A stretch of DNA of 64,000 bases from the NCBI GenBank assembly GCA_032433765.1, contig JAVIAB010000073.1, positions 69,049,087-69,113,086 on the forward strand, in the 5' to 3' direction. The notes beneath the pieces were generated by a model. It was not told the origin of the DNA. It searched no databases and saw nothing but the letters and a program-made list of their open reading frames with translations. This DNA is from Megaustenia siamemsis. Its lineage: Eukaryota > Mollusca > Gastropoda > Stylommatophora > Ariophantidae. Both the position numbers and the translations under genes were made by a program. Numbering within the stretch: position 1 is the first letter of the stretch; each line of letters starts with the position of its first letter. This document shows positions 1-9,889 of this stretch, piece after piece.

Positions 1-189
1 ATAAATGGGACAAAACACTTCTATACGAGTTACTAAAGTATTAAATGGAAGCAATACAAATAAAGGTACCGTTAACACTATTGATAGAATGGTGTTAAGT
101 ATCCATATTTTCCCGTTTCCATCGGAAAGGTTTTTGAGTGATGTGGTCAGGTCAGCATGACGTTAGGCACCCTACTTCAATCAATAAAA

Positions 190-460
190 GCTCTTTAGGC
201 CTCATAGTCCACGGGCAAGGTCTCTCCATCCATCTCTATTCTTGAACATTGTCTCTACTTCTCTCAAGTCTAGGCCAGTCTTCTTAAGGGTTTCCGTGAC
301 TTTTCTTCTATATGTATTTCAGGGCCCACCTGGCTTTCTCTTTCAATGTGGGTTTCAATATAGTACCTGTCTTGATATGCTAGCATCAGGCTCTCTCAGT
401 ATGTATCCATTTCCATTTTCTATTACTAATCTTCTGCCCGGTTGACTTTTTGTTTTTTGA
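190..460 (-). mobile_element. LINE 3' terminal fragment (unassigned family)
   Basis: Read on the minus strand, broken frames give the typical C-terminal end of a non-LTR reverse transcriptase protein, with pieces such as KKTGLDLREVET and FKNRDGWRDLARGL. This pattern (a charged stretch, then NRD-W-R-L) closes many RTE/CR1-like ORF2 proteins. Stops and frameshifts interrupt it, so it is an old remnant. Confidence 0.5.
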
Positions 461-479
461 CTTACTGCTTCAGGTACAA

Positions 480-695
480 TTTACGGTTCCTATTTTGGAA
501 ATGAAGAACTGAGAAAGAGAAAAAAAATAGAAATGTTTCCCGCCACAGAATACGTAAAGAAACATCAGATAAAATGGTTTGGCCACGTGATAAGACATAA
601 CAAATAAAACACAACACAACGAACCTTTAAAAAACATACAGAGAACACCAGATTCAAGGATCGACCTCGAAAATAATGTGGATTAATGGAATATT
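480..695 (+). mobile_element. LINE-F remnant, left part (split by LINE-A)
   Basis: Broken frames show IKWFGHVIRHNK followed by a degraded GRPRK-W-INGI stretch. The reading continues at 1293 with LETLGN and NRRAKDRKLYLPS, so a younger LINE-A copy cut this element in two. The family is known here only from its 3' end; other fragments lie at 42335-42470 and 57400-57475. Confidence 0.6.
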
Positions 696-1281
696 TACCA
701 CCTTGGACATACTATAACCAATGATTGAAAATGTAAAATTGAAATAAACAAAAGAATATGTATGGCAAAAAAGTAATTTTAATGCCATGAAAAATATACT
801 AACAACAAAACAAATAACATTAGGGCTGAAGCTAAGAATAGCAAAATGTTACATCTTCTCAATATTCCTGTATGGTGCAGAAACATGGACATTAGACAAG
901 AAGACAGAATAAAAATTGAAGCCTTTGAAATGTGGATTTATAGACGAATAGGTAGAATTGGATAGAAGGAAAAGAAAACAAACGATGAAGCCTTAAAACA
1001 ACTAAAAATAAAAAGATAACTACTAGATACAATTAAGACAAGACAAATTAAATTTTTGGGGCACGTTAAAAGGCACAACAGCTTACTAAAAGTAATATTG
1101 GAAGAGAAAATACAAGGTAAAAGAGGCAGAGACAGACCAAGACTAACATGGACGAGTAACATCAAAAGATGGACAAGTGTCAATCTATGACAACCTGCAC
1201 CATCAAAGCAAGAAATAGAGTGGAATGGCGATCCATAGTAGCCAACTTTCGTTGCGGAGACGGCACTCGATGATGATGATG
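696..1281 (+). mobile_element. LINE-A copy, 5'-truncated, inside LINE-F
   Basis: This is a 3' fragment of the RTE-like LINE-A, matching 33180-33773 closely. Frames give [23 protein letters not shown] and [13 protein letters not shown] and the copy ends in GATGATGATGATG. A perfect 11-bp target-site duplication (AATGGAATATT, at 685-695 and 1282-1292) marks both ends. It carries several nonsense and frameshift changes. Confidence 0.85.
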
Positions 1282-1292
1282 AATGGAATATT

Positions 1293-1490
1293 AGAAACAC
1301 TAGGAAACATAACAGGAGAGATGAACAGAAGAGCAAAAGACCGCAAATTATATCTCCCATCGACGAGGAAAGGCATATGAGGAAGTAAAGGAGAAAATAA
1401 TTTTTGGATGCTGTGGACCTCAAGGCCGAATCGACTGAAAAGAAAGAAAAAAATACAACATTTGGAAATTGAATCAAGAACGCCAGATTT
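1293..1490 (+). mobile_element. LINE-F remnant, right part
   Basis: This continues the element broken at 695. Translation gives LETLGN, then NRRAKDRKLYLPS, which matches the minus-strand fragment at 42335-42470 ([21 protein letters not shown]). Beyond about 1400 the sequence is no longer recognisable. Confidence 0.6.
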
Positions 1491-1498
1491 GACGTCAT

Positions 1499-1633
1499 CT
1501 GGTTCCTATATTCAAGAAGGAATCAGAACATTCGATATGTACGTCACTTTGTTTTTATATTCATGAAGGTATAAGAAAATCTGGTATGTACACCATTTGG
1601 TTCCTATATTCAAGAAGGAATCAGAACACTCGA

Positions 1634-1635
<2 letters not shown>
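1499..1635. repeat. Short imperfect tandem repeat, about 55 bp unit
   Basis: Units starting GGTTCCTATATTCAAGAAGG and passing through a CGATAT motif recur two to three times with divergence. A similar stretch (CTTATATTCCTGAAGGAATG) appears again near 2522 after the next minisatellite. Confidence 0.6.

Positions 1636-1684
<49 letters not shown>
1636..1684. repeat. (CT)n microsatellite
   Basis: About 24 uninterrupted CT dinucleotides, directly at the end of the preceding imperfect tandem repeat. Confidence 0.95.
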
Positions 1685-1686
<2 letters not shown>

Positions 1687-2019
1687 GATCAGGACTCAAT
1701 CAGAGTAGGATTCCAGACTCTCACATGAAGTCAGCTGTCAGGTTGAGAGTGTTGATCGCCCTACAGACAGAACATCACAATTAGAGTCTGCCAGATCCAC
1801 TCTGATTGAACACCCGTTAAAACGTTGCACTGTGTGCTGCGCCAGTGGCCCAGTGCATCCGATTTCAGCCAGCATTTTATTCAGGTTTGCTTTCCTTAGC
1901 CTTTAATTGTCCCCAATCTTCCTGCAAGGCAGCAGATGATCTTTTCTGCAGGGGGATTCTGCCCTTAGATGGTTGGCCCTCCCAGGTTTACGAGCACCAT
2001 CTGCCCAAGTCACTAGAGA
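1685..2019. other. No recognisable feature
   Basis: Mixed sequence of somewhat higher GC than its surroundings. I see no domain-bearing frame; a 71-residue frame at 1845-2060 resembles nothing I recognise and runs into the minisatellite. Confidence 0.5.
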
Positions 2020-2505
2020 TGACTAACACAGACATGCACACACAAAGATATGAGATGTGACTAACACAGACATGCACACAGCGATACGAGGCATGACTAA
2101 CACTGACACACATCAGTATATATGACCCATGACTAACACAAACATGCACATAAAGATATGAGATATGACTGACATAGACATGCACACACAAAGATATGAC
2201 ACATGCCTAACATAGACATGCACACAAATATATGAGATATGACCAACATAGACATGCACACACAAAGATATGAGATGTGACTAACATAGCCATGCACACA
2301 CAAGGATATGAGATGTGACATAAACAGACATGCACACACAAAGATATGAGATATGACCAACACAAACATGCACACAAAGATATGAGATATGACCAACACA
2401 ACATGCACACACAAAGATATGAGATATGACCAACACAAACATGCACACACAAAGATATGAGATATGACCAACACAAACATGCACACAAAGATATGAGATA
2501 TCACA
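2020..2505. repeat. Minisatellite, 34-38 bp unit, about 12-13 copies
   Basis: The unit contains GACCAACACAAACATGCACA followed by a CAAAGATATGAGATAT segment. Copies vary by loss of a CACA step (38 versus 34 bp) and by point changes; the right end is more homogeneous than the left. Open frames through it are products of the periodicity. Confidence 0.9.
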
Positions 2506-2844
2506 TCATACTCCATTTAACTCTTATATTCCTGAAGGAATGCCTGAACATTTGCACAGAAGATGGAAATATTGAGAATCGGAGAAATAGAGGAAGACTT
2601 GGAAAAGAAGACTAACGAAACAGTAAATTGTTCCGGAAAAGAATACCAGCCATTATTCATTTGTCTAAAATAGATGTGGATGGAATTTATTGTAACCCCG
2701 ATACACAGCATATACGGACTATGAGTTAATCCTCCCTTCTTAGCGTCCTCTCAGTACTAGCGTACTCTCTAGAACTAACCTGCCAGCCCGCGCCAACAAT
2801 TCTATAATCAAAGTGACCGTATTCTAGTAATGGAAACATAACTG
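2506..2844. other. No recognisable feature
   Basis: Unique-looking sequence between two tandem arrays. I see no coding domain or element end in it. Confidence 0.5.
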
Positions 2845-4292
2845 TATTTATTGAGTTATTAGCGGGTCATCAGTATTGCAATCCGAACAACTGTATTTAT
2901 TGAGTTATTAGCGGGTCATCATCATTGCAGTCCGAACAACTGTATTTATTGAGTTATTAGAGGGTCATCAGTATTGCAATCCGAACAACTGTATTTATTG
3001 AGTTATTAGCGGGTCATCATCATTGCAGTCCGAACAACTGTATTTATTGAGTTATTAGCGGGTCATCATCATTGCAGTCCGAACAACTGTATTTATTGAG
3101 TTATTGAGTTATTAGCGGGTCATCAGTATTGCAATCCGAACAACTGTATTTATTGAGTTATTAGCGGGTCATCATCATTGCAGTCCGAACAACTGTATTT
3201 ATTGAGTTATTTTAGCGGGTCATCATCATTGCAGTCCGAACAACTGTATTTATTGAGTTATTTTAGCGGGTCATCATCATTGCAGTCCGAACAACTGTAT
3301 TTATTGAGTTATTTTAGCGGGTCATCATCATTGCAGTCCGAACAACTGTATTTATTGAGTTATTAGCGGGTCATCATCATTGCAGTCCGAACAACTGTAT
3401 TTATTGAGTTATTAGCGGGTCATCATCATTGCAGTCCGAACAACTGTATTTATTGTGTTATTTTAGCGGGTCATCATCATTGCAGTCCGAACAACTGTAT
3501 TTATTGAGTTATTTTAGCGGGTCATCATCATTGCAGTCCGAACAACTGTATTTATTGAGTTATTTTAGCGGGTCATCATCATTGCAGTCCGAACAACTGT
3601 ATTTATTGAGTTATTAGCGGGTCATCATCATTGCAGTCCGAACAACTGTATTTATTGTGTTATTTTAGCGGGTCATCATCATTGCAGTCCGAACAACTGT
3701 ATTTATTGAGTTATTAGCGGGTCATCATCATTGCAGTCCGAACAACTGTATTTATTGAGTTATTAGCGGGTCATCATCATTGCAGTCCGAACAACTGTAT
3801 TTATTGAGTTATTTTAGCGGGTCATCATCATTGCAGTCCGAACAACTGTATTTATTGAGTTATTAGCGGGTCATCATCATGCAGTCCGAACAACTGTATT
3901 TATTGAGTTATTAGCGGGTCATCATCATTGCAGTCCGAACAACTGTATTTATTGTGTTATTTTAGCGGGTCATCATCATTGCAGTCCGAACAACTGTATT
4001 TATTGAGTTATTTTAGCGGGTCATCATCATTGCAGTCCGAACAACTGTATTTATTGAGTTATTTTAGCGGGTCATCATCATTGCAGTCCGAACAACTGTA
4101 TTTATTGAGTTATTAGCGGGTCATCATCATTGCAGTCCGAACAACTGTATTTATTGTATTATTTTAGCGGGTCATCATCATTGCAGTCCGAACAACTGTA
4201 TTTATTGAGTTATTAGCGGTCATCATCATTGCAGTCCGAACAACTGTATTTATTGAGTTATTAGCGGGTCATCATCATTGCAGTCCGAACAA
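2845..4292. repeat. Satellite-like array, 49/52 bp unit, about 29 copies
   Basis: The unit includes GTCATCATCATTGCAGTCCG and AACTGTATTTATTGAGTTAT. Two length classes exist: TTATTAGCGG (49 bp) and TTATTTTAGCGG (52 bp). In the first six or seven copies a variant with CAGTATTGCAATCC is interspersed with CATCATTGCAGTCC. The segments 3429-3617 and 3928-4116 have the same order of variants, 499 bp apart, which indicates a higher-order repeat. ORFs inside are artefacts of the period. Confidence 0.95.
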
Positions 4293-4299
4293 GAAAAGT

Positions 4300-4660
4300 A
4301 GGACAAAATCACTAACATAGAATTATGGAAATGTACCAGTCAAATACCAGTGGATGAAGAGATTCAGCGAAGACGGTGGCGCTGGATAGGACACACACTG
4401 CGGAAGCCAACTATGAGTATTACACAACAAGCCCTTTTTTGGAATCCCCAGAGAAAAAGGCAAAGAGGAAGACCAAAAAATTCTTCTTGGAGAAGACAGA
4501 CAGAAGCAGAGATGAAGATGATGGGGAAGATATGGAATGATCTTAAAAGAATGGCAAGAAACAGAATGACTTGGAAAGTGTTTGTTGAAGACCTATGCTC
4601 CACAGGGAGCTGAAAGGTAGAAGAACCGAGGCAACTGCCAAAGAAGGTAAAGATTTAGTG
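4300..4660 (+). mobile_element. LINE-D 3' end, 5'-truncated
   Basis: A frame at 4350-4613 translates to the C-terminal end of an RT protein: [33 protein letters not shown] and NDLKRMARNRMTWKVF. It matches the ends of the LINE-D copies at 43877-44676 and 52398-53934. It abuts the right edge of the 49-bp array, so it probably inserted at or beside the array boundary. Confidence 0.85.
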
Positions 4661-4715
4661 GAGACAATAATAAATGGATATTAGTATGGAGGGGAAACCT
4701 CCGAGGCGACAGATC

Positions 4716-5102
4716 AGCGAATCATTTCAGGGAAAGAGTTTGTTTACAACACTCGGAAAAATCACAAATAATCAACAATAGAAGAAAAAAACACAATAGA
4801 TCCGGGAGATACTTCTCTTAACAGTAAAAATACAAATATACAATTTATTCCCGAGTTGTGCTCGTAACCTATGCTATAGTTATGAGTGCACAAGCGTGAA
4901 GACATCGCCAGTGGTGGCTTTTTTTAAAAATAACTTAGCTGGCCGTGTGCTCCAACGTTTGTTCTCGTGGCAAGGCGCTGTGCCGAGGAGTGCGGGTTCG
5001 ACCTGCTTCGGACATCTATTGTTTTTCTTTTTTCTGTTGTTATATTTGTGATTGTTTTTTCGAGTGTTGTAAACATACCTCTTCCCCTGAATGATTCGCT
5101 AA
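4716..5102. mobile_element. Foldback/MITE-like element with about 85-bp inverted repeats
   Basis: The left arm (from AGCGAATCATTTCAGGG, 4716-4805) returns as a reverse complement in the right arm (5012-5102, ending CCCTGAATGATTCGCT). Both arms share ACAACACTCG and AATCACAAAT blocks with small gaps. The centre, about 4935-5010, has a tRNA-like stretch with GGCAAGGCGCTGTGCCGAGG and a B-box-like GGGTTCGACC. I see no ORF and no clear target-site duplication. It could be a non-autonomous DNA transposon or a SINE-derived palindrome. Confidence 0.65.
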
Positions 5103-5230
5103 AATTTCGTGGTTGTCTAGCAAGTCAACAGTTGACAAAAATGTGATAGCCCAATGGAGAGTAGTACGGACAACGATAAACAATAGGCTTACAAGTATAG
5201 AGTAAACGTATAACATTACAGATGTAGTAC

Positions 5231-5237
<7 letters not shown>

Positions 5238-5273
<36 letters not shown>

Positions 5274-5301
5274 ATATACATGTATATAATATATATATAT
5301 A
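5238..5301. repeat. (AT)n microsatellite
   Basis: An AT-dinucleotide run with small interruptions, just outside the left end of the hAT element. Confidence 0.9.
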
Positions 5302-5317
5302 AGTCAATTAGATAATG

Positions 5318-6108
5318 CAGTGGCGTATACTGGTTTTGGGGTCTGGGCTACCGCTGATATAATAAATAAAGACATACATTATATTCAGTAGGCTAATGAC
5401 ATCACTACATTTTAAGTTACTTAGTTATTTATATGTAAACTCTATCCGTCTTGTTTGGGACGAAAATGTCTCGATCACTTTGTCATTGAAAGTACTGTTG
5501 GGTTGGTTTCTAAGTTTCTGAAGGAATGATTTCTCAATGGACATTATTGCCAAACCAGATAAGCGTTCTTGTGTCTGAGTTGAGCGACAATAAGATTTGA
5601 TTCTCTTGAGAGCAGAAAAGTTCTTTCTACAGATGCTGATGCGCATAACGTAGTTATAAATGGGTTAGAAAGTTCCTGTAATCAGACATTGTTTCACTTT
5701 CACTTTGTGACGCTTCTGATTGGCTAGAGCTAAAAATAACACATAAAACGCATTTTGTATAGGGAGCTCTCGCCATATTATTTTGACGGGAATTGTGAAT
5801 GTCAAGGTCATTAATTCTATGTCGGAGAGAAGAAAACAGTACCGCTGCTTATCAGCGGTTTTTATGTACTATCTTAGAGTAGTTTCGGTTTCATTTACAA
5901 ACGTTATAGTGGCCATAGGAAACCCTTGCTTTAATAAATGCAAATCAAAGCAAATAAATCATATTGACCTACGAAATGTGCAATAGAATATTCGAAAATT
6001 TAAATATAATTATGAAAAAAATATAATAAATTATAATTTCCTTTTGTATTTCGTTAATATGTTCAGGCTACCGGCGGTAGCTGCGGTAGCAAAGCGAATA
6101 CGCCACTG
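5318..6108 (-). mobile_element. hAT-type DNA transposon, internally deleted (791 bp)
   Basis: The terminal inverted repeats start CAGTGGCGTA (5318-5327) and end TACGCCACTG (6099-6108); the inner flanks are also loosely inverted (GGGCTACCGC versus GCGGTAGC). The 8-bp flanks AGATAATG (5310-5317) and AGATGATG (6109-6116) differ by one base, as expected for a hAT 8-bp target-site duplication. It keeps only the C-terminal part of a transposase on the minus strand. Confidence 0.9.
5425..5646 (-). pseudogene. hAT transposase, C-terminal dimerisation fragment
   Basis: A 73-residue minus-strand frame contains FSALKRIKSYCRSTQTQERL followed by SGLAIMSIEKSF. The pattern FSALKRIK..RSTM..RL.GLALMSI is the signature of the C-terminal dimerisation region of hAT transposases and ZMYM1-like domesticated relatives. 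The catalytic core, zinc finger and most of the protein are missing, so this is a dead remnant inside the 791-bp element. The start codon is arbitrary. Confidence 0.85.
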
Positions 6109-6116
6109 AGATGATG

Positions 6117-6719
6117 GTTGTTTTAGAGCGGGGCGCTAATTTCTATTTTGGGCGCAGGGTTCTGAGCATATACCTGCTTGGGAACCGCTGGTTTGGATGA
6201 TGTTCCTCGATTACGCATGAGCATGGAGAACTATCCGATGTTGAGTTCCCAGGCGCGAAAGATGAGAGCCATTCACGCGCGTTTCTGGCTTCAGGCATCC
6301 GGACGATGATGGAGAAGGTAATGAGGTCTTGTCAATGAAAGAATTTTGTCGTGTGAAGACCTCTCGACCGCCGCATTGGAATAACAAGTGTAGAGTAACA
6401 TCCCTTATCGATCCGGCCCATGGGCGAAGTGAATAAGATGAATTTATCGGGATCAAATCTCGCTTACCCCTGTGAAGTTACTGAATACAGTTTCTGTTTA
6501 CGGTTTCGTTGGTTTTGGGCAGTCATTAGTGGTCTTTTCATTCATTTGCCCTGCCTCTATTTTATTTTTTTGTTGCTCACCTTCTCGCTAATGAAGTCGT
6601 TTTTCTTTGATATTTTATTGTTGGGAAGGGATGGTGAGGAGAGAGTATGGCAGGAGCCCACCTCTTGCTATTTATAGTTTATTTTAAATAAAAGTAATTA
6701 AATGATTGTTCTATATAGG
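6117..6719. other. No recognisable feature
   Basis: Unique-looking sequence. Two short frames (6211-6456 minus, 6420-6677 plus) overlap and resemble no family I know. Nothing identifies an element end. Confidence 0.45.
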
Positions 6720-7045
6720 CCGTCACCATGGACAGCTAAGAAGAGTAATGAAAATGTTCTAAAGAGGTCTAAGCAAAAAGAGAGCTAATTTCCAATATTA
6801 GGAAGAGACAATCATCATTTTTTGGCCATGTAATGAGAAGAGTAACAACTGGAATATATTGTAACAACTGGAAAAAATGAGGGACGAAGAGAAAGAGGGA
6901 AGCAAAGAGAAAGATACCAGACAGCTTAAGAGAATGGCTTGACAGAAGGTCAACAACAGAAATGATAAATAACTGTCGAGATCGAAAGATGTGGAGAGAC
7001 AGACCACCTACGCCAGCAGGCCCGGTACTTGATGATGATGATATA
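6720..7045 (+). mobile_element. LINE-B 3' end, + strand copy
   Basis: This starts at the position equivalent to 49335 of the longer LINE-B copy (CCATGGACAGCTAAGAAGAG) and runs through TTTTTGGCCATGTAATGAGA and GATCGAAAG to a GTACTTGATGATGATGAT tail. It is 5'-truncated to about 320 bp and has an internal repeat of the GTAACAACTGGAA segment near 6843-6872. Confidence 0.85.
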
Positions 7046-7214
7046 GGCTGACACGTGAGCGTAGGGAACGCTGAGAAAAATCATACCGTTTATGGTGGTA
7101 ACAGATTGAAATAGCTAAATAAAAATAGCTTGTGTTTGGCTATGAGTCGCCCAGGCAGTCACAGCCTACACATTTGGGCATCCAGTAGGTGCCCAGCCCG
7201 TCTTTGAACCGAAG

Positions 7215-8750
7215 GAGTTAAAAACATCATCATCATCAAGTACCGGGCCTACTGGAGTAGGTGATCATGTCTCTCCACAACTTTCGATCTCGGCAACTAT
7301 TTATAATTTCTGTTGTCGACCTTCTGCCAAGCCATTCTCTTAAGCTGTCTGGTATTTTTTCTCTTTGCTTCCCTCTATCTCTTCGTCCCTCAATTTTTCC
7401 AGTTGTTACAATATATTCCAGTTGTTCTCTTCTAATTACATGGCCAAAAAAATGATGATTGTTTCTTCCTAATATTGGAAATTAGCTCTCTTTTTGCGTT
7501 GACCTCTCTCAGAACATCTTCATTACTCTTCTTAGCTTTCCATGGCGCTCTCAACATTCTTCTGTAAAACCACATTTCTACAGACTCCAGTGATTTTCTT
7601 GTCTGTTGTCCTATTGTCTATGATTCGCATCCATATATCAAGACTGGCTCTACATAACATTTAAGAACTCTTTTTCTTGTTTCCATTGTCAAAAATGGAT
7701 TGCATAGTATCTTCCTCATTTTTTGGAAAGTTGCTATTGCCTTAGCCATTCTGCACCTCACCTCTTTTGTACATCTTCCGCCTGAGGTTAACAAAGTTCC
7801 CAAATATTTAAATTCATTTACCTGTTTTAATATTGTTCCACTTGTCTTTATTTTGCACTGAGGTGATTTCTTTTTTTTTGTTGTTACCATTACCTCTGTC
7901 TTTTTGCTATTAAGGCTGAGTCCTTTATTTTTGCTTTCTTTCACTATGATGTCCAACATTTCTTGTAACTCATTTTCACTCTTAGCGATTAAGACTGTAT
8001 CATCAGCATACCTTAGATTATTTATATTATGACCTCCAATTGTTATTCCAGGCATGTCCCTTATGGATCTTAAAATAATCTCACTATAAATATTAAACAA
8101 ATCTGATGACAGCACACAACCTTGTCTAACACCCTGTTTTATTTGCTGAAACATTCCCAATTGGTTTCCAGTTCTTATGGCCGCTGTTTGTTGCCAGTAC
8201 ATGTTTTTTATTATTCTTAGATCTTTGCTGTCTACGTTTATGCTTTCTAAAATTTTGATTATTTCTTGGTGGTTTACTTTGTCAAATGCCTTGGTGTAAT
8301 CTATGAAACATAACTATAGATCTGTTTTCACCTCTATGGCTCTTTCTACTAAAGATCTTATGATATAGATGGCATTGCTTGTTGCATTGATTTTGTTTCG
8401 CACTCTTCGCATGATGATTCTTAGTAATATCTTAGTCATATGACTCATAAGGCTTATTGTGCGATGAGCATCGCATTCATCGCAATTTCTTTGGTAGGGC
8501 TATGAATATTGATTTGAGCATGTCGTCTGGTATATATCCGCTATTGTAGATATCATTCAATATTTTTGTTATTATTTCTATTCCAAAATCACCCATGGTT
8601 TCAATCTCTTCTTTAGTTATATTATCTGGTCCAGGAGCTTTGCCTGCTTTCATATTGCGCAAGGCATCTCCGAACGAGGGTTTTCCATTGGAATACCTCT
8701 TAACGTTGTTGTCGTTATTTCTATTGTTGTGACGATTCATGATTGTACAA
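7215..8750 (-). mobile_element. LINE-B copy, minus strand, partial RT
   Basis: The minus strand encodes fragments of an RTE-like reverse transcriptase. An N-terminal block at 8740-8477 has MKAGKAPGPDNITKEEIE and FIALPKK; a block at 8202-7618 (194 aa) has the GVRQGCVLS motif, the catalytic [11 protein letters not shown] box, and KYLGTL and YGCES near the end. About 48 bp are missing near 8390 relative to 48455. The tail CATCATCATCATC at about 7227 is the reverse complement of the GATGAT terminus. It lies tail to tail with the copy at 6720-7045. Confidence 0.9.
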
Positions 8751-9770
8751 AGAAATTACGACGGTGGTTTTCTGTTGCCTTCCGTCAGTTTGTTTATGGT
8801 TGGCTCCGCTAGCCTTTGACTAAAAAGTCTCACCCACAAGGCAGTGGGGTTATTTTACTTCGGGGTACCCTCCCTTAGCCTTTTACTTTCCCGAGCTTAC
8901 CTGCAAGGCAGCAGGGCAGTCACAGGTTGTACTGTTTACTGCATACAGTAGCAGGTAAAATTACGTCACCTGACACAACATTAAAGTTAAAAGCATAGTT
9001 ACTTTAGAATCAGAAAATTCGATCAATATTTACTTATCTTTTTGTATTGTTGTCACTGGCGATTCTTGATACCAGCCTATGTGAGGTACAGTACTAAATT
9101 ACGTTGGAAACAGATGGTTTTAAAAAATGGCGACGGAAGAAGAGAAAAGACGGTCTCGTGTTCAAGTTGAGCACGTGAAAGAATTGTGGCTGAAAAAAAT
9201 GTGAAAGAGTAGGGTCTATGCCGCTGCCTAGGCCAAATGAAAATAAAAAAGTGCATTTCTATCACCTTTGAAGGCTCTCTCTCCTGCCTTGGTAGGCGTG
9301 TGGAGTGTATGGTGTTAGTGACTGTGTTAGTCCTTGAACTTCAACCACTGAGACTTCCCTACCACCTTTCGGCTTACTGTAATGAACCTTCTTTTTCTAA
9401 ACTTACCCGGGGCCTCGCTGGTAGTACATGAACTCTGTACTGCGATCTTTCCACGTTATCACGAGAGAGATTAGAGAATGCTCTATGGACTTTATTCTCG
9501 TATATACTTAGTGGCCATGGTCTTAAGACAAGAAATAATCTCTATCATTTTGTAGATATTCGTCATCACCTTTTATAGGTTGCTACATATTTCGTTCACT
9601 CTGTTATCTGCTGTGTTGACTTTGTATATTTCACTCTCTTTCTTTCTCTCTCCCCCTCTCTAGTGTTCACCGGGGATGGTTATTGTGATTGTTCCTGGAA
9701 TACGTTTATGGTACACCACTGAGTTCTTTGTTATAACATTCTCTTGCTTTTCACGTGACAAAAAGAAATT
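8751..9770. other. No recognisable feature
   Basis: I find no coding domain. The GC content rises near 8800-8930 and 9280-9430. Two short frames (9077-9265 minus, 9237-9431 plus) are not recognisable. Upstream P4HA exons were looked for here by eye and not found. Confidence 0.4.
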
Positions 9771-9829
9771 GCAAGCCACAGAGATCTAATAAGAACTCTT
9801 CTTCTTTTCCCATTCATCACAAGACTTAA

Positions 9830-9885
9830 TTAAGAAAACAGAAGAGACCAAAGTAGAAGATTAAAAAAACCCATCCTACCCTTTG
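9830..9885 (-). mobile_element. Old SINE remnant, left piece (continues at 13086)
   Basis: This is the left flank of the LINE-A insertion. Joined in thought to 13086-13225, it reads like the 3' half of SINE-1 on the minus strand (a CCCTTTGCATACAGGGA pre-insertion site, then the GTGCTAAT, TTTTACAG and AATTTGGTCAG-like steps), heavily diverged. The exact left limit is uncertain. Confidence 0.4.
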
Positions 9886-9889
9886 GAAA

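Noticed and set aside
120..190. Core-like GTGATGTGGTCAGGTCAGCA as another SINE
   Set aside because: Too short and diverged to separate from chance; mentioned only as a possible old trace.
938..1498. 186-residue minus-strand frame
   Set aside because: Antisense shadow across LINE-A and LINE-F remnants; the sense strand carries the RT motifs.
2133..2516. Several overlapping minus-strand frames rich in Cys, Val and Ser
   Set aside because: Products of the 34-38-bp minisatellite; they shift with unit length and have no domain.
2845..4292. CRISPR-like regular repeats
   Set aside because: Units are directly adjacent with no unique spacers, and the genome is eukaryotic.
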